Positions 45,571 through 55,567 of a stretch of DNA of 64,000 nt are shown piece by piece. Every line of letters starts with the position of its first letter. The first letter of the stretch is position 1. The notes beneath the pieces are model-generated. The model saw only the letters and a program-made list of their open reading frames with translations, was not told the DNA's origin and did not search any database. The translations under genes were made by a program, and so were the position numbers. This DNA is from Aquipseudomonas ullengensis. Its GTDB lineage: Bacteria; Pseudomonadota; Gammaproteobacteria; Pseudomonadales; Pseudomonadaceae. The DNA lies in assembly GCF_014174475.1 (NCBI RefSeq), contig NZ_JACJUD010000001.1, positions 558,001 through 622,000 of the forward strand, given 5' to 3'.

Positions 45571-46622
45571 GCCGCCTCGGCGGAACCCTCGTCCAGCAGG
45601 TAGGCATCGAACCCCAGCTGGTTGAGCAGATGCACCGCCAGCTCGCTGCGGATGCCGCCTTCCGGGGTGACCACGTAGCAGGTGGCGCGGTCGAGGCTGT
45701 CGGCATGGGTGCGCAGGTTGGCCACCGGCAGGTTGAGACTCTCCGGCAGGTGCGCCACGCGGTACTCCAGGGCCAGGCGCACATCCAGCAGCAGATGTTT
45801 GTGCGGCCCCGCCTGCATGCGCTGTTCCAGTTCCTGCTGGCTCATGCGCGGAATCAGCGTGGGCCGCACCAGCTCGACGAACAGCTCGCGCTGCAGGCGC
45901 GCCAGCTCGCCGTCTTCGAGCATGATCACGCTGGCCGAACGCACCGCGCCGCTGACCAGCGCCTCCTCGCCGAAGAAGTCGCCGCTTTCGAGAATCTGCG
46001 TGGGTTGCTCGCGGTAGGCCTGCGGCAGGCTGATGCGCGCCCGCCCCCGCTTGATCACATAGAAGTGCTCGCCGGGCTCGCCGTACTGCACCACCGCCTG
46101 CCCGGCCTCGACCGGCAAATACTCGAAGCGCGCCAGCAGCGCATGCAGGTGCGACGGCGCGAGACGACCGAACAACGGCGAGCCGAGCAGCCGCGCCAGC
46201 CAGTCCTCGTCGTTGTCGTGCTGCTCTTCGAGCATGCCGCCGCCCAGGCTGTTGACCTGATAGGCGGCATCCTGGCTCCAGCCGAGCAGGCGCTCGAGCA
46301 ACTGGTGCTCGACGGCAAACAGCTGCACGTCGGTCAGCGCCTTGACCGTGGCCGGGTTCGGCTGGCTGCCGTTGAGGGGCATGTGCGCCTGCCCTGAACC
46401 ACCCTCGAAGGTCTGCCGGGCATGGCCGGCGTCCACCGCCACCTTGCCGCTGAGCAGGTAGTACTGCGCCAGCGAGCGCTCGCCCTTGAGCAGCACCTGG
46501 GTGCCGGCCGGGTGCGAGAGGTATTTCAGGCTGGCGTGCAACTGCTCCCGGTAGGCCGGGGTGAGGAAGTCCATCGGGCTGAAGCTGCTCAGTTGCTCGG
46601 GCGTGAGCGCGGTGCTGCTCAT
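45567..46622 (-). CDS. Tandem cNMP-binding domain protein with a rhodanese domain
   Basis: 351 residues from ATG 46622. Two cyclic-nucleotide-binding folds in tandem (about 15-120 and about 150-262; the second carries GEPGEHFYVIKRGRARI and GDFFGEEALVSG), then a rhodanese domain (about 270-350). The rhodanese active loop reads TPEGGIRS, so a Pro stands where the catalytic Cys should be; the domain is likely regulatory or inactive. No DNA-binding helix follows. The stop codon lies in the right terminal repeat of a MITE-like element, so the natural C-terminus may be shortened or replaced. Confidence 0.85.
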   Translation of the reverse strand: MSSTALTPEQLSSFSPMDFLTPAYREQLHASLKYLSHPAGTQVLLKGERSLAQYYLLSGKVAVDAGHARQTFEGGSGQAHMPLNGSQPNPATVKALTDVQLFAVEHQLLERLLGWSQDAAYQVNSLGGGMLEEQHDNDEDWLARLLGSPLFGRLAPSHLHALLARFEYLPVEAGQAVVQYGEPGEHFYVIKRGRARISLPQAYREQPTQILESGDFFGEEALVSGAVRSASVIMLEDGELARLQRELFVELVRPTLIPRMSQQELEQRMQAGPHKHLLLDVRLALEYRVAHLPESLNLPVANLRTHADSLDRATCYVVTPEGGIRSELAVHLLNQLGFDAYLLDEGSAEAA

Positions 46623-46857
46623 GACGCGGCCTCCAGAGTGGGTCGGGCGGGGCCAACTGCCCGACGGGTGAGCCTGTAGATAACCTAGTCCCTGTGGGTG
46701 GGACAGGCATGCTCGCTGGTCGGTTCGCTCAAGGTTGTGCACAAAGGCCGGGGATGAGTCTGTGGATAACACGGGGATGACTGCCTACAGGCCAATGGCA
46801 GCGGCCCCTGGGCAGGATTGAGCAGTTATTGCTCAGCAGACCGGCGGAACAGAAGCC

Positions 46858-46909
46858 GTAGGGCGGGTGAAACCCGCGAGGCCTGCGACGCGGGTTGCAC
46901 CCGCCCTAC
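46858..46909. repeat. Extragenic palindrome (GTAGGGCGGGTG family), copy 2
   Basis: Inverted arms 46858-46878 and 46889-46909 with one mismatch, in the gap before the metallopeptidase gene. Confidence 0.85.
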
Positions 46910-46918
46910 GTGAGCCGC

Positions 46919-47410
46919 CTAGGCCAGATCACGCCAGGTCAGGTACAGGCGCAGGTCGAATTCCAGCTGGTGGTAGTCCGGCAGCATGTACTCGCAGAGT
47001 TTGTAGAAGGCCTTGTTGTGGTCGTTCTCTTTCAGGTGCGCCAGCTCGTGCACCACGATCATATTGAGGAATTCCGGTGCGGCCTCGCGAAACAGCGCGG
47101 CCACGCGGATCTCCTTCTTCGCCTTGAGCTTGCCACCCTGCACCCGTGACACCGCCGTGTGCAGGCCAAGCGCGCGATGGGTGAGGTCGAGGCGATTGTC
47201 GTAGAGCACCTTGTCGATGGCCGGTGCGCTGCGCAGGTGTTCCTGCTTGAGTGCCTGGGTGTAGGCATACAGGGCCTTGTCGCTCTGCACCTGATGGCGC
47301 GTCGGGTAGCGCTTGGCCAGGTAGTCGCCGAGGCGGTCGTCGGCAATCATCTGGCGGACCTGATCCTGCAGATGCGGCGCGTAGGCCTGGAGGTATTTGA
47401 GCGGGTTCAT
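46919..47410 (-). CDS. YgjP-type (DUF45) zinc metallopeptidase
   Basis: 163 residues; ATG at 47410. The zinc motif is HELAHLKENDHNKAF (His121, Glu122, His125 and the third ligand His131), exactly the YgjP/DUF45 pattern of HELAH followed by HxxxF. Family members are cytoplasmic putative peptidases, occasionally accompanying SprT-like proteins; the substrate is unknown. Single gene ending at an extragenic palindrome. Confidence 0.92.
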   Translation of the reverse strand: MNPLKYLQAYAPHLQDQVRQMIADDRLGDYLAKRYPTRHQVQSDKALYAYTQALKQEHLRSAPAIDKVLYDNRLDLTHRALGLHTAVSRVQGGKLKAKKEIRVAALFREAAPEFLNMIVVHELAHLKENDHNKAFYKLCEYMLPDYHQLEFDLRLYLTWRDLA

Positions 47411-47491
47411 GCGGCGACACTGGCGAAACGGAGCGCCAGTTTACCCTGTGCACGGCACCTGGCTAAACCGCAGGGGCCAGGCGGCTGTTTC

Positions 47492-47956
47492 TCAACGCGC
47501 AGTGTCTTCGGCCAGGCGACAGCCATGTACCGCGCTCGCCAACTGCAACGAACAGGCCTCCCCCGCCAGGTAGCTGCGGTAGACGCGCAGCAACTCCGCG
47601 GCGCTGTAACGGCAGCTCTGCGCCTGGCACTCGGCGCTGAAGGTGAAGTGCCCTGCCAGCGGCTCGGCCAGTTGGATGCGGATCGCCGGCCACTCCCCCT
47701 GCGGCGCGTCCGCCGGGGTGAACAACCAGCGCTGCTGGCGTTGCACCAGGGCCCCGCCAGCGGCCGCGTAGTCGAAGACGAACAGCAAGGTGCGCGAAGT
47801 CTTGGTGGTGCACTCGGCCTGGCTGCTGCAGTGCTGCGGATCGCCATCGACCACCCGCGCAACAGGCGACTCGACGGCGGGCGCAATAACCACCGGCTGC
47901 TGCGCGCACGCGGCCAGCAACAGAACGGCGCCAAGCGTGGCAATGAGCGACTTCAT
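47492..47956 (-). CDS. Hypothetical lipoprotein
   Basis: 154 residues from ATG 47956. The signal ends in a lipobox LLAAC (lipid-modified Cys), predicting an outer- or inner-membrane-anchored periplasmic protein. The mature part has several cysteines (CSSQAEC, AECQAQSC, AGEACSLQ, VHGCRL) that could form disulfides. No family recognised. It starts just beside an extragenic palindrome; the frame to 48211 runs through this repeat and is not real. Confidence 0.82.
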   Translation of the reverse strand: MKSLIATLGAVLLLAACAQQPVVIAPAVESPVARVVDGDPQHCSSQAECTTKTSRTLLFVFDYAAAGGALVQRQQRWLFTPADAPQGEWPAIRIQLAEPLAGHFTFSAECQAQSCRYSAAELLRVYRSYLAGEACSLQLASAVHGCRLAEDTAR

Positions 47957-47979
47957 GGTGTGCACTCCAGCATGGCTTT

Positions 47980-48046
47980 TGTAGGAGCGAGCTCTGCTCG
48001 CGAAACCGGCAACGTAAAAGCTTCGCGAGCAGAGCTCGCTCCTACA
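47980..48046. repeat. Extragenic palindrome (TGTAGGAGCGAGCTCTGCTC family)
   Basis: Perfect 24-base inverted arms (47980-48003, 48023-48046) around a 19-base loop, between fba and the lipoprotein gene. Confidence 0.9.
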
Positions 48047-48081
48047 TGGGCAAGCCCGAGAATCTGTACTCCAGATACGCA

Positions 48082-48104
48082 AGAGCCCCGCATGGCGGGG
48101 CTCT
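48082..48104 (-). terminator. Hairpin after fba, likely terminator
   Basis: Ten-base-pair stem AGAGCCCCGC/GCGGGGCTCT with a three-base loop, 25 bases after the fba stop (minus-strand reading). No T run, so the efficiency is uncertain. Confidence 0.6.
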
Positions 48105-48128
48105 CGGTATAGCGCAAAGCCTGGCGGC

Positions 48129-49193
48129 TTAGTTGACCTTGGCGGCCAGCTCACCTTTGGCGTAGCGCTGGAACATGCCTTCCAGAGAGATCGGTTTGAT
48201 CTTGGAGGCATTGCCGGCGGTGCCGAAGGCTTCGTAGCGGGCGATGCAGATGTCGCGCATCGCGGTCACGGTGGCGCCGAAGAACTTGCGCGGGTCGAAC
48301 TCGCTCGGGTTGGTGGCCATCAGGCGACGCATGGCGCCGGTGGACGCCAGGCGCAGGTCGGTGTCGATATTGACCTTGCGCACGCCGTACTTGATGCCTT
48401 CGACGATTTCCTCGACCGGCACGCCGTAGGTTTCCTTAATGTCGCCGCCGTACTGGTTGATGATTGCCAGCCAGTCTTGCGGTACCGAGGAAGAACCGTG
48501 CATCACCAGGTGGGTGTTGGGGATGCGCTTGTGGATTTCCTTGATGCGGTCGATGGCGAGGATGTCCCCGGTCGGCGGCTTGGTGAACTTGTACGCGCCG
48601 TGGCTGGTGCCGATGGCGATGGCCAGAGCATCGACCTGGGTGCGCTGGACGAAGTCAGCGGCTTCTTCCGGATCGGTCAGCATCTGGCTGTGATCCAGCA
48701 CGCCTTCGGCGCCAACGCCGTCTTCTTCGCCGGCCATGCCGGTTTCCAGGCTGCCCAGGCAACCCAGCTCACCTTCAACCGACACGCCGCAGGCGTGGGC
48801 GAAGGCAACGGTCTGCTGGGTGACGCGCACGTTGTAGTCGTAGTCGGCCGGGGTCTTGCCGTCTTCTTTCAGCGAGCCGTCCATCATCACCGAGCTGAAG
48901 CCCAGCTGGATCGAGCGCTGGCAGACGTCAGGGCTGGTGCCGTGGTCCTGGTGCATGCACACCGGGATGTGCGGGAATTCTTCGATCGCCGCCAGTATCA
49001 GGTGGCGCAGGAAGGGGGCGCCGGCGTATTTGCGTGCACCGGCGGAAGCCTGGACGATCACCGGGGAATCGGTCTTGTCGGCCGCTTCCATGATGGCGCG
49101 CATCTGCTCGAGGTTGTTGACGTTGAAGGCTGGGACGCCGTAGCCGAACTCGGCGGCGTGGTCCAGCATCTGACGCATGCTGATCAGTGCCAT
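48129..49193 (-). CDS. fba: Class II fructose-1,6-bisphosphate aldolase
   Basis: 354 residues from ATG 49193 ([20 protein letters not shown]). Zinc and catalytic blocks are visible: [22 protein letters not shown] with the acidic residues, and HGSSSVPQD for phosphate binding. The enzyme cleaves fructose-1,6-bisphosphate to glyceraldehyde-3-phosphate and dihydroxyacetone phosphate (glycolysis and gluconeogenesis). It belongs to the minus-strand carbon block; two lipoprotein genes separate it from pgk. Confidence 0.97.
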   Translation of the reverse strand: MALISMRQMLDHAAEFGYGVPAFNVNNLEQMRAIMEAADKTDSPVIVQASAGARKYAGAPFLRHLILAAIEEFPHIPVCMHQDHGTSPDVCQRSIQLGFSSVMMDGSLKEDGKTPADYDYNVRVTQQTVAFAHACGVSVEGELGCLGSLETGMAGEEDGVGAEGVLDHSQMLTDPEEAADFVQRTQVDALAIAIGTSHGAYKFTKPPTGDILAIDRIKEIHKRIPNTHLVMHGSSSVPQDWLAIINQYGGDIKETYGVPVEEIVEGIKYGVRKVNIDTDLRLASTGAMRRLMATNPSEFDPRKFFGATVTAMRDICIARYEAFGTAGNASKIKPISLEGMFQRYAKGELAAKVN

Positions 49194-49295
49194 GGTTTTC
49201 CTGTCTCCCGGAAAGGATCGTTAATCGTTGCCAGCCTGCCGCAGGGGCGGGCCGTGTTCAAGTTCCAGGGGATAAAGGGGTCTGCCCTTATCCCG

Positions 49296-49318
49296 CCCCG
49301 CGCTTCAACAGCGCGGGG
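49296..49318 (-). terminator. Strong hairpin between the MliC-like gene and fba
   Basis: Nine-base-pair stem CCCCGCGCT/AGCGCGGGG, followed to the right by a second GGCGGGC/GCCCGCC stem (49328-49347). No T run; may attenuate read-through from pgk into fba. Confidence 0.5.
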
Positions 49319-49358
49319 GTAAAGCCTGGCGGGCCTGCGAGCCCGCCATCAATTCTGT

Positions 49359-49676
49359 CTACGGCGCCTTGCAGCCACGACCAATCAGGTCGTTGCCGGC
49401 CACCCGGTAGACCAGCCCTTCCTCACCCTTGGTATGGAAGGCCAGCAAACCGTCGCTGTACAGCGCACCGGAGCCCGCAGGCTCCAGTTTGAGGCGGTGG
49501 ACGATATCGCCGCCGCCCAGACGCAGGTCGATCTCTTCACGGCTGCTGTCGGCAAACCGCCACAGCACTTCGGTCTGGCTGTCGCAGACCCAGCGCGTCC
49601 ATTCGTCACTCGGCGCCGGCTGGGTGGCGCACGCGCCAAGCAAACCGGCAGCGACCAGCATCAACATGCCTCGCAT
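49359..49676 (-). CDS. MliC family lysozyme-inhibitor-type lipoprotein
   Basis: 105 residues from ATG 49676. Signal with lipobox LLGAC, then the MliC pattern (WVCDSQTEVLWRFADSSREE, YSDGLLAFHTKGEEGLVYRV, and final Cys in RGCKAP, with Cys pairing to the early VCD). MliC proteins inhibit C-type lysozyme at the periplasm or outer membrane. It lies between pgk and fba in the same direction, in an otherwise metabolic block. Confidence 0.85.
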   Translation of the reverse strand: MRGMLMLVAAGLLGACATQPAPSDEWTRWVCDSQTEVLWRFADSSREEIDLRLGGGDIVHRLKLEPAGSGALYSDGLLAFHTKGEEGLVYRVAGNDLIGRGCKAP

Positions 49677-49695
49677 TGCCCACTCCTTGTCAGAC

Positions 49696-49893
49696 TCAGG
49701 GACAGTTCTGTTGCGCACTGCCGCCTTCGGTCGGATCACCGCTGCTCTGCGTCTCCACCCGCTGATCGTCCTGCGTGGTCGGCAGAATGATCTGCGGCGG
49801 GCTGAGCACCTCACAGGTGCTCGAACGTGACGCATCGCCCGCACAGCCGGCAATACCGGCGCCTAGCACTATCACCATCAACAGGCTTCGCAT
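49696..49893 (-). CDS. Small hypothetical lipoprotein
   Basis: 65 residues from ATG 49893, with AGGAG 8 bases upstream. Signal peptide SLLMVIVLGAGIAGC gives a lipobox (lipid-modified Cys17), and the short mature part (CEVLSPPQIILPTTQDDQR...) is disordered and has two more cysteines. It sits between the MliC-like gene and pgk on the same strand. I recognise no family. Confidence 0.8.
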   Translation of the reverse strand: MRSLLMVIVLGAGIAGCAGDASRSSTCEVLSPPQIILPTTQDDQRVETQSSGDPTEGGSAQQNCP

Positions 49894-49960
49894 GGTTCCA
49901 CTCCTTTTTCCGGGCCCTGTGCAGCAGACCACGGGGAGCGGGCATGGTTTAGCCCGGGCG

Positions 49961-51121
49961 TTACTTGGCGCGCTGCTCCAGCACGGCCACGGCCGGCAGT
50001 ACCTTGCCCTCGACGAACTCGAGGAACGCACCGCCACCGGTGGAGATATAGCTGATCTGCTCGCCCACGCCGTATTTGTCGATGGCCGCCAGGGTGTCAC
50101 CGCCACCGGCGATGGAGAACGCCGGGCTTTCGGCGATGGCCTGGGCCAGGACCTTGGTGCCGTTGCCGAACTGATCGAACTCGAACACACCGACCGGGCC
50201 GTTCCACAGAATGGTCTTGGACGACTTCAGCAGCTCGGCGAACTGCGCAGCAGTTTGCGGGCCAATGTCGAGGATCATGTCGTCTTCGGCGACGTCGGCC
50301 ACCAGCTTGACGGTGGCTCCGGCGTCTTCGGCGAAGGCCTTGGCCACCACCACGTCGACCGGCAGCGGCACGCTGACCTTGGCCGCGATGGCTTTGGCGG
50401 TGTCGATCAGGTCGGCCTCGTACAGCGACTTGCCGACCGGGAAACCGGCGGCAGCGAGGAAGGTGTTGGCGATGCCGCCGCCGACGATCAGCTGGTCGCA
50501 GATCTGGCTCAGGCTGTTGAGCACGTCGAGCTTGGTCGACACCTTGGAGCCGGCGACGATCGCCGCCATCGGCTTGGCCGGGTTACCCAGGGCCTTGCCC
50601 AGGGCGTCCAGCTCGGCGGCCAGCAGCGGGCCGGCAGCAGCGACCTTGGCGAACTTGGCCACGCCGTGGGTCGAACCCTCGGCACGGTGGGCGGTGCCGA
50701 AGGCGTCCATCACGAATACGTCGCACAGGGCGGCGTACTGTTGGGCCAGCGCGTCGGCGTTCTTCTTCTCACCGCTGTTGAAACGCACGTTCTCGAACAG
50801 CACGACCTGGCCTGGCTGCACGTCGACACCGCCGAGGTAATCGGCGACCAGCGGCACGTCGCGGCCGAGCGCCTTGCTCAGGTAGGCGGCGACTGGCGCC
50901 AGGCTGTTCTCGGCGCTGAATTCGCCTTCGGTCGGGCGACCCAGGTGCGAGCAGACCATGACCGCCGCGCCCTTTTCCAGGGCCAGCTTGATGGTCGGCA
51001 GGGAAGCGAGGATGCGCGCGTCGCTCTTCACCACACCGTCCTTCACTGGCACGTTGAGGTCTTCGCGGATCAGCACGCGCTTACCGGCGAGGTCGAGGTC
51101 GGTCATCTTCAGAACGGTCAT
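49961..51121 (-). CDS. pgk: Phosphoglycerate kinase
   Basis: 386 residues; ATG 51121 ([20 protein letters not shown]). Motifs: [15 protein letters not shown] (substrate-binding Arg), [10 protein letters not shown], the hinge with [12 protein letters not shown], and the nucleotide loop [12 protein letters not shown]. Converts 1,3-bisphosphoglycerate and ADP to 3-phosphoglycerate and ATP; cytoplasmic. It starts 3 bases after the epd stop, so epd-pgk is an operon. Confidence 0.97.
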   Translation of the reverse strand: MTVLKMTDLDLAGKRVLIREDLNVPVKDGVVKSDARILASLPTIKLALEKGAAVMVCSHLGRPTEGEFSAENSLAPVAAYLSKALGRDVPLVADYLGGVDVQPGQVVLFENVRFNSGEKKNADALAQQYAALCDVFVMDAFGTAHRAEGSTHGVAKFAKVAAAGPLLAAELDALGKALGNPAKPMAAIVAGSKVSTKLDVLNSLSQICDQLIVGGGIANTFLAAAGFPVGKSLYEADLIDTAKAIAAKVSVPLPVDVVVAKAFAEDAGATVKLVADVAEDDMILDIGPQTAAQFAELLKSSKTILWNGPVGVFEFDQFGNGTKVLAQAIAESPAFSIAGGGDTLAAIDKYGVGEQISYISTGGGAFLEFVEGKVLPAVAVLEQRAK

Positions 51122-51123
51122 GG

Positions 51124-52206
51124 TCAGTCCTTCACAAGGGGCTGGTTGGTGGCTTTCTGTTCGGTGGAACAGGCAGAAACGTCGAGGAAATGCTCGGCAA
51201 CGTCGAGCATCCGGTTGGCAAAACCCCACTCATTGTCGAACCAGGCCAACAAATTGACCAGCCGTGGGCCGGACACGCGGGTCTGGCTGCCGTCGACAAT
51301 CGCCGAATGGGCGTCGTGGTTGAAATCGCAGCTGGCGTGGGGCAGCTCGGTGTACGCCAGCAGGCCTTTGAGCGGGCCACGTTCGGCGGCCTCGCGCAGC
51401 ACCCGGTTGATCTCGTCGGCCGAGGTGTCGCGGGCGGTCTGCAAGGTGATATCCAGGCAGGACACGTTGACCGTCGGCACGCGAATGGCTTTGGCCTGGA
51501 TGCGCCCGACAAGTTCCGGCAGCAGGCGCTCTATCCCGCGCGCCAAGCCGGTCGACACCGGGATGACCGACTGGAAGGCCGAACGCGTGCGGCGCAGGTC
51601 TTCGTGGTGGTAGGCATCGATCACCGGCTGGTCGTTCATCGCCGAGTGAATGGTGGTGATCGAGGCGTACTCCAGGCCCACCGCTTCGTTGAGCAGCTTG
51701 AGCAGCGGCACCCCGCAGTTGGTGGTGCAGGAGGCGTTCGACACCAGCAGCTCGGTGCCGCTCAGGCAATCCTGGTTGACCCCGTAGACCACCGTGGCGT
51801 CGATATCCGCCTCGCTGGCCATCGGCTGGGAGAACAGCACGCGCGGTGCGCCGGCTGCCAGGAAACGCTCGCCGTCGGCGCGGCTGGTGTACTGGCCGGA
51901 GCATTCCAGTACCAGGTCGATCTCCAGCGCAGCCCAGTCGATGGCTTCCGGCGTGCTCTGGCGCAGTACCTTCACGCAGTTGCCATTGATATGCAGGCAA
52001 TCACCGTCGACCCGCACTTCGCCGGGGAAGCGGCCGTGGGTGGAGTCGAAACGGGTCAGGTATTCGATGCTGGCCTGATCGGCCAGGTCGTTCAGCGCGA
52101 CGATCTCGAAACCCGCCGCCGCGCCCCGCTCATGCAAGGCGCGCAGCACGCAACGACCGATACGGCCGTATCCGTTGAGGGCGACTTTATAGGGGCGTTT
52201 GGCCAT
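51124..52206 (-). CDS. epd: Erythrose-4-phosphate dehydrogenase
   Basis: 360 residues; ATG 52206. NAD-binding start [17 protein letters not shown] and active-site Cys in SNASCTTN identify a glyceraldehyde-phosphate-dehydrogenase fold; the longer length, the [12 protein letters not shown] segment and the position between tkt and pgk identify Epd. It oxidises erythrose-4-phosphate to 4-phosphoerythronate, for pyridoxal phosphate synthesis. Forms an operon with pgk. Confidence 0.94.
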   Translation of the reverse strand: MAKRPYKVALNGYGRIGRCVLRALHERGAAAGFEIVALNDLADQASIEYLTRFDSTHGRFPGEVRVDGDCLHINGNCVKVLRQSTPEAIDWAALEIDLVLECSGQYTSRADGERFLAAGAPRVLFSQPMASEADIDATVVYGVNQDCLSGTELLVSNASCTTNCGVPLLKLLNEAVGLEYASITTIHSAMNDQPVIDAYHHEDLRRTRSAFQSVIPVSTGLARGIERLLPELVGRIQAKAIRVPTVNVSCLDITLQTARDTSADEINRVLREAAERGPLKGLLAYTELPHASCDFNHDAHSAIVDGSQTRVSGPRLVNLLAWFDNEWGFANRMLDVAEHFLDVSACSTEQKATNQPLVKD

Positions 52207-52227
52207 GGATTCTTCGTCGGTCTGGAA

Positions 52228-52306
52228 GGTGGGAAACCGCTTCGCGGGTTTTCCACCCTACGCAAGGGTGAAGACACGTAGGGTGGATGGCCGCAGCCAT
52301 CCACCG
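52228..52306. repeat. Extragenic palindromic cluster between tkt and epd
   Basis: Two hairpins: GGTGGGAAACCGC/CGGGTTTTCCACC-type (52228-52256) and a GGGTGGATGG...CCATCCACC stem (52281-52305). Same family as 45239-45318. Confidence 0.6.
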
Positions 52307-52314
52307 CACGGCAC

Positions 52315-54315
52315 TTAGGCGTCCAGCAGCTCTTCGGCGGTTTCCAGGATGTTCTCGACAGTGAAGCCGAACTCCTCGAACAGCGCCGGGGCCGGGGCGG
52401 ACTCACCGAAGGTGGTCATGCCGATGATGCGCCCTTCCAGGCCGACGTACTTGTACCAGTAGTCCGCATGGGAGGCCTCGATGGCGATCCGCGCGCTGAC
52501 TTGCAGCGGCAGCACGTCCTGCTTGTAGCCGGCGTCCTGCTGGTCGAACACGCTGGTCGACGGCATCGACACCACGCGCACCTTGCGGCCTTGCGCGCTG
52601 AGCGTGTCGAAGGCCTGCACGGCCAGGCCGATTTCCGAACCGGTGGCGATCAGGATCAGTTCCGGCTCGCCGGCGCAGTCCTTGAGCACATAGCCGCCGC
52701 GGGCGACATCGGCCAGCTGCTGGGCGGAACGCGCCTGGTGCGGCAGGTTCTGGCGGCTGAAGATCAGCGCGGACGGGCCGTCGGCGCGCTCGATGGCGTA
52801 TTTCCAGGCCACTGCGGACTCCACCGCGTCGGCCGGGCGCCAGGTGTCGAGGTTCGGCGTGCCGCGCAGGCTGGCCAGCTGCTCGATCGGCTGGTGGGTC
52901 GGGCCGTCTTCGCCGAGGCCGATGGAGTCGTGGGTGAACACGAACAGCACGCGCTGCTTCATCAGCGAAGCCATGCGCACGGCGTTACGGGCGTATTCCA
53001 TGAAGATCAGGAAGGTCGCGCCGTAGGGGATGAAACCACCGTGCAGGGCCACGCCGTTCATGATTGCGCTCATGCCGAACTCGCGCACGCCGTAGAACAG
53101 GTAGTTACCGGATGCGTCTTCCGCAGAAACGCCCTGGCAACCTTTCCACAGGGTCAGGTTGGAGCCGGCCAGGTCAGCGGAGCCGCCGAGAAATTCCGGC
53201 AGCAGCGGGCCGAAGGCGTTCAGCGCGTTCTGGCTGGCCTTGCGGCTGGCGATGGTTTCGCCCTTCTCGGCGACGTCCTTGATGTAGGCGGCGGCCTTTT
53301 CGGCGAAGTCAGCTGGCAGCTCACCGCTGATGCGGCGCTTGAACTCGCTGGCCAACTCGGGATGAGCAGCGGCGTAGGCGGCAAACTTGTCGTTCCACGC
53401 GGCTTCGCGGGCGGCGCCGGCTTCCTTGGCGTCCCACTCGGCGTAGATGTCGGCCGGCACTTCGAACGGGCCGTGGCTCCAGCCGAGCTGGGCGCGGGTG
53501 GCGGCGATCTCGTCATTGCCCAGCGGGGCGCCGTGGCACTCTTCCTTGCCGCCCTTGTTCGGCGAACCGAAGCCAATCACGGTCTTGCAGCAGATCAGGG
53601 TCGGACGGTCGCTGGATTTGCGCGCGGTCTCGATGGCGATCTTGATCTCTTCGGCGTCATGCCCGTCGACGTTGCGGATCACCTGCCAGCCGTAGGCTTC
53701 GAAGCGCGCCGGGGTGTCGTCGGTGAACCAGCCGTGGACTTCGCCGTCGATGGAGATGCCGTTGTCGTCGTAGAAGGCGATCAGCTTGCCCAGGCCCAGG
53801 GTGCCGGCCAGCGAGCAGACTTCATGGCTGATGCCTTCCATCATGCAGCCGTCGCCGAGGAAGGCGTAGGTGTAGTGGTCGACCACCTGGTGGCTGTCGC
53901 GGTTGAACTGCGCGCCCAGCACTTTTTCCGCGATGGCGAAGCCGACGGCGTTGGCGATGCCCTGGCCCAGCGGGCCGGTGGTGGTCTCGACGCCCGGGGT
54001 GTAGCCGTATTCCGGGTGGCCCGGGGTGCGGCTGTGCAGTTGGCGGAACTGCTTGAGGTCGTCGATGCCCAGGTCGTAGCCGGTCAGGTGCAGCAGCGAG
54101 TAGATCAGCATCGAGCCGTGGCCGTTGGACAGCACGAAGCGGTCGCGGTCGGCCCAGTTCGGGTTGCTCGGGTTGTGCTGCAGGTAGTCGCGCCACAGTA
54201 CTTCGGCGATGTCCGCCATGCCCATGGGGGCACCCGGGTGGCCGCTGTTGGCTTTCTGCACGGCATCCATGCTGAGGGCACGAATGGCATTGGCACGCTC
54301 ACGACGGCTGGGCAT
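52315..54315 (-). CDS. tkt: Transketolase
   Basis: 666 residues from ATG 54315 ([20 protein letters not shown]). Thiamine-diphosphate motif [20 protein letters not shown]...[11 protein letters not shown]-terminal [10 protein letters not shown], and catalytic [19 protein letters not shown]. Transfers two-carbon ketol units in the pentose phosphate pathway; cytoplasmic. First of the minus-strand block (tkt-epd-pgk), divergent from the ArsR-methyltransferase gene over a palindromic operator. Confidence 0.97.
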   Translation of the reverse strand: MPSRRERANAIRALSMDAVQKANSGHPGAPMGMADIAEVLWRDYLQHNPSNPNWADRDRFVLSNGHGSMLIYSLLHLTGYDLGIDDLKQFRQLHSRTPGHPEYGYTPGVETTTGPLGQGIANAVGFAIAEKVLGAQFNRDSHQVVDHYTYAFLGDGCMMEGISHEVCSLAGTLGLGKLIAFYDDNGISIDGEVHGWFTDDTPARFEAYGWQVIRNVDGHDAEEIKIAIETARKSSDRPTLICCKTVIGFGSPNKGGKEECHGAPLGNDEIAATRAQLGWSHGPFEVPADIYAEWDAKEAGAAREAAWNDKFAAYAAAHPELASEFKRRISGELPADFAEKAAAYIKDVAEKGETIASRKASQNALNAFGPLLPEFLGGSADLAGSNLTLWKGCQGVSAEDASGNYLFYGVREFGMSAIMNGVALHGGFIPYGATFLIFMEYARNAVRMASLMKQRVLFVFTHDSIGLGEDGPTHQPIEQLASLRGTPNLDTWRPADAVESAVAWKYAIERADGPSALIFSRQNLPHQARSAQQLADVARGGYVLKDCAGEPELILIATGSEIGLAVQAFDTLSAQGRKVRVVSMPSTSVFDQQDAGYKQDVLPLQVSARIAIEASHADYWYKYVGLEGRIIGMTTFGESAPAPALFEEFGFTVENILETAEELLDA

Positions 54316-54492
54316 CGCTGAATCTCCTGCGGGGCTGCTTCTGAAACGAAGGGGGCGAAAAAGGCGGGCATTTTCGCCCAGCCAGGCGCTGCGGGGCAAT
54401 GAAAGATCGACGAAAGCTGCGCGCCAACTCGCCCAGAGCCGAGCAAAGCCCCTCCTATCCGCCCGAAATGGCGCCCATCGATGCCCCGCCAT

Positions 54493-54518
54493 TCAATATC
54501 AAAACTTTTTGATATTGA
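54493..54518. promoter_or_regulatory. Palindromic operator at the arsR-type/metK promoter
   Basis: Perfect 11-base inverted arms (TCAATATCAAA/TTTGATATTGA) around ACTT, with an extra GATATT repeat at its right. AT-rich in a GC-rich region, and close to a possible -35/-10 pair (TTGCTG 54521-54526 and TAGACT 54544-54549). A natural binding site for the ArsR-type regulator encoded 40 bases downstream. Confidence 0.7.
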
Positions 54519-54558
54519 TATTGCTGGATGAAAAATGACCGACTAGACTGCGGCCCTT

Positions 54559-55554
54559 ATGAATATGCGCGTGCCCCAACTCCGCTTCGAGCCAGCCGAT
54601 GAACTGGCCGCCCTGTGCAAGGCCGGCGGTGATCCGCTGCGCCTGAACGTGCTGCGCGCGCTGGCCAACGACTCGTTCGGCGTGCTGGAACTGGCGCAGA
54701 TCTTTGCCATCGGCCAGTCCGGCATCAGCCACCACCTCAAGGTGCTGGCCCAGGCCGGCCTGGTGGCCACGCGCCGCGAAGGCAACGCGATTTTCTATCG
54801 CCGCGCCCTGCCCCACAGCGAATTGCTCGGCGGCACCCTGCACGGCGCATTGCTGGCGGAAGTCGACGAGCTGCAGCTGCCGGTCGAAGTCGAGGCACGT
54901 ATCGCCGCCGTGCATGCGCAACGCGCCGCCGCCAGCCGCGACTTCTTCGCCAAGACGGCGGACAAGTTCCAGGCCCAACAGGACCTGATCGCCGGCCTGC
55001 CGCAGTACCGCGACAGCGTGCTGGCCCTGCTCGATGCGCTGGGCTTTGCCGCCGGCAGCACGGCACTGGAGGTTGGCCCCGGCGACGGTGGTTTTCTGCC
55101 CGAGCTGGCACGGCGTTTTGCCCAGGTCACCGCCCTGGACAACAGCACGGCGATGCTCGAACTAGCCCGCCAGCGTTGCGACGAAGAACAACTGGACAAC
55201 GTCGAGCTGCTGCTCGCCGATGCCCTGAACGACGAGATTGGCGCCGCCGACTGCGTGGTGGTGAACATGGTTCTGCACCATTTCGCCGCCCCGGCCGAAG
55301 CGCTGAAACAGCTGGCACGCCTGGTCAAACCGAGCGGCAGCCTGCTGGTCACCGAGTTATGCAGCCACGACCAGAGTTGGGCCAGGACGGCCTGCGGCGA
55401 TCTCTGGTTGGGCTTCGAGCAGGAAGATTTGGCCCGCTGGGCCGATGCCGCGGGGCTCACGCCCGGCGAGAGCCTCTATGTGGGCCTCAAGAACGGCTTT
55501 CAGATTCAGGTACGGCACTTCGCCAAGCCGGATGCGAAGCAAACTCAGGAATGA
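54559..55554 (+). CDS. ArsR family regulator fused to a SAM-dependent methyltransferase domain (SahR-like)
   Basis: 331 residues from ATG 54559. Residues 10-90 are an ArsR winged helix (recognition helix GQSGISHHLKVLAQAGLV) with no metal-binding Cys motif; residues 150-300 are a class I methyltransferase fold with the SAM loop ALEVGPGDGGFLPELAR (171-177) and the post-motif acidic residue in VTALDNS. It precedes metK by 13 bases, so it controls or senses the methionine cycle. I recall the SahR regulators of Proteobacteria having this logic, with SAH as effector; this gene is a strong candidate (inference from domain and context). Confidence 0.9.
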   Translation: MNMRVPQLRFEPADELAALCKAGGDPLRLNVLRALANDSFGVLELAQIFAIGQSGISHHLKVLAQAGLVATRREGNAIFYRRALPHSELLGGTLHGALLAEVDELQLPVEVEARIAAVHAQRAAASRDFFAKTADKFQAQQDLIAGLPQYRDSVLALLDALGFAAGSTALEVGPGDGGFLPELARRFAQVTALDNSTAMLELARQRCDEEQLDNVELLLADALNDEIGAADCVVVNMVLHHFAAPAEALKQLARLVKPSGSLLVTELCSHDQSWARTACGDLWLGFEQEDLARWADAAGLTPGESLYVGLKNGFQIQVRHFAKPDAKQTQE

Positions 55555-55567
55555 ATAGGATTTTGAA

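Noticed and set aside
46735..46769. DnaA box-like sequences (TTATCCACA on the minus strand at 46761-46769, TTGTGCACA at 46735-46743)
   Set aside because: Isolated, next to no replication gene or AT-rich unwinding region; insufficient for an origin.
48244..49322. Plus-strand open frame opposite fba
   Set aside because: Shadow of the highly conserved aldolase gene on the minus strand.
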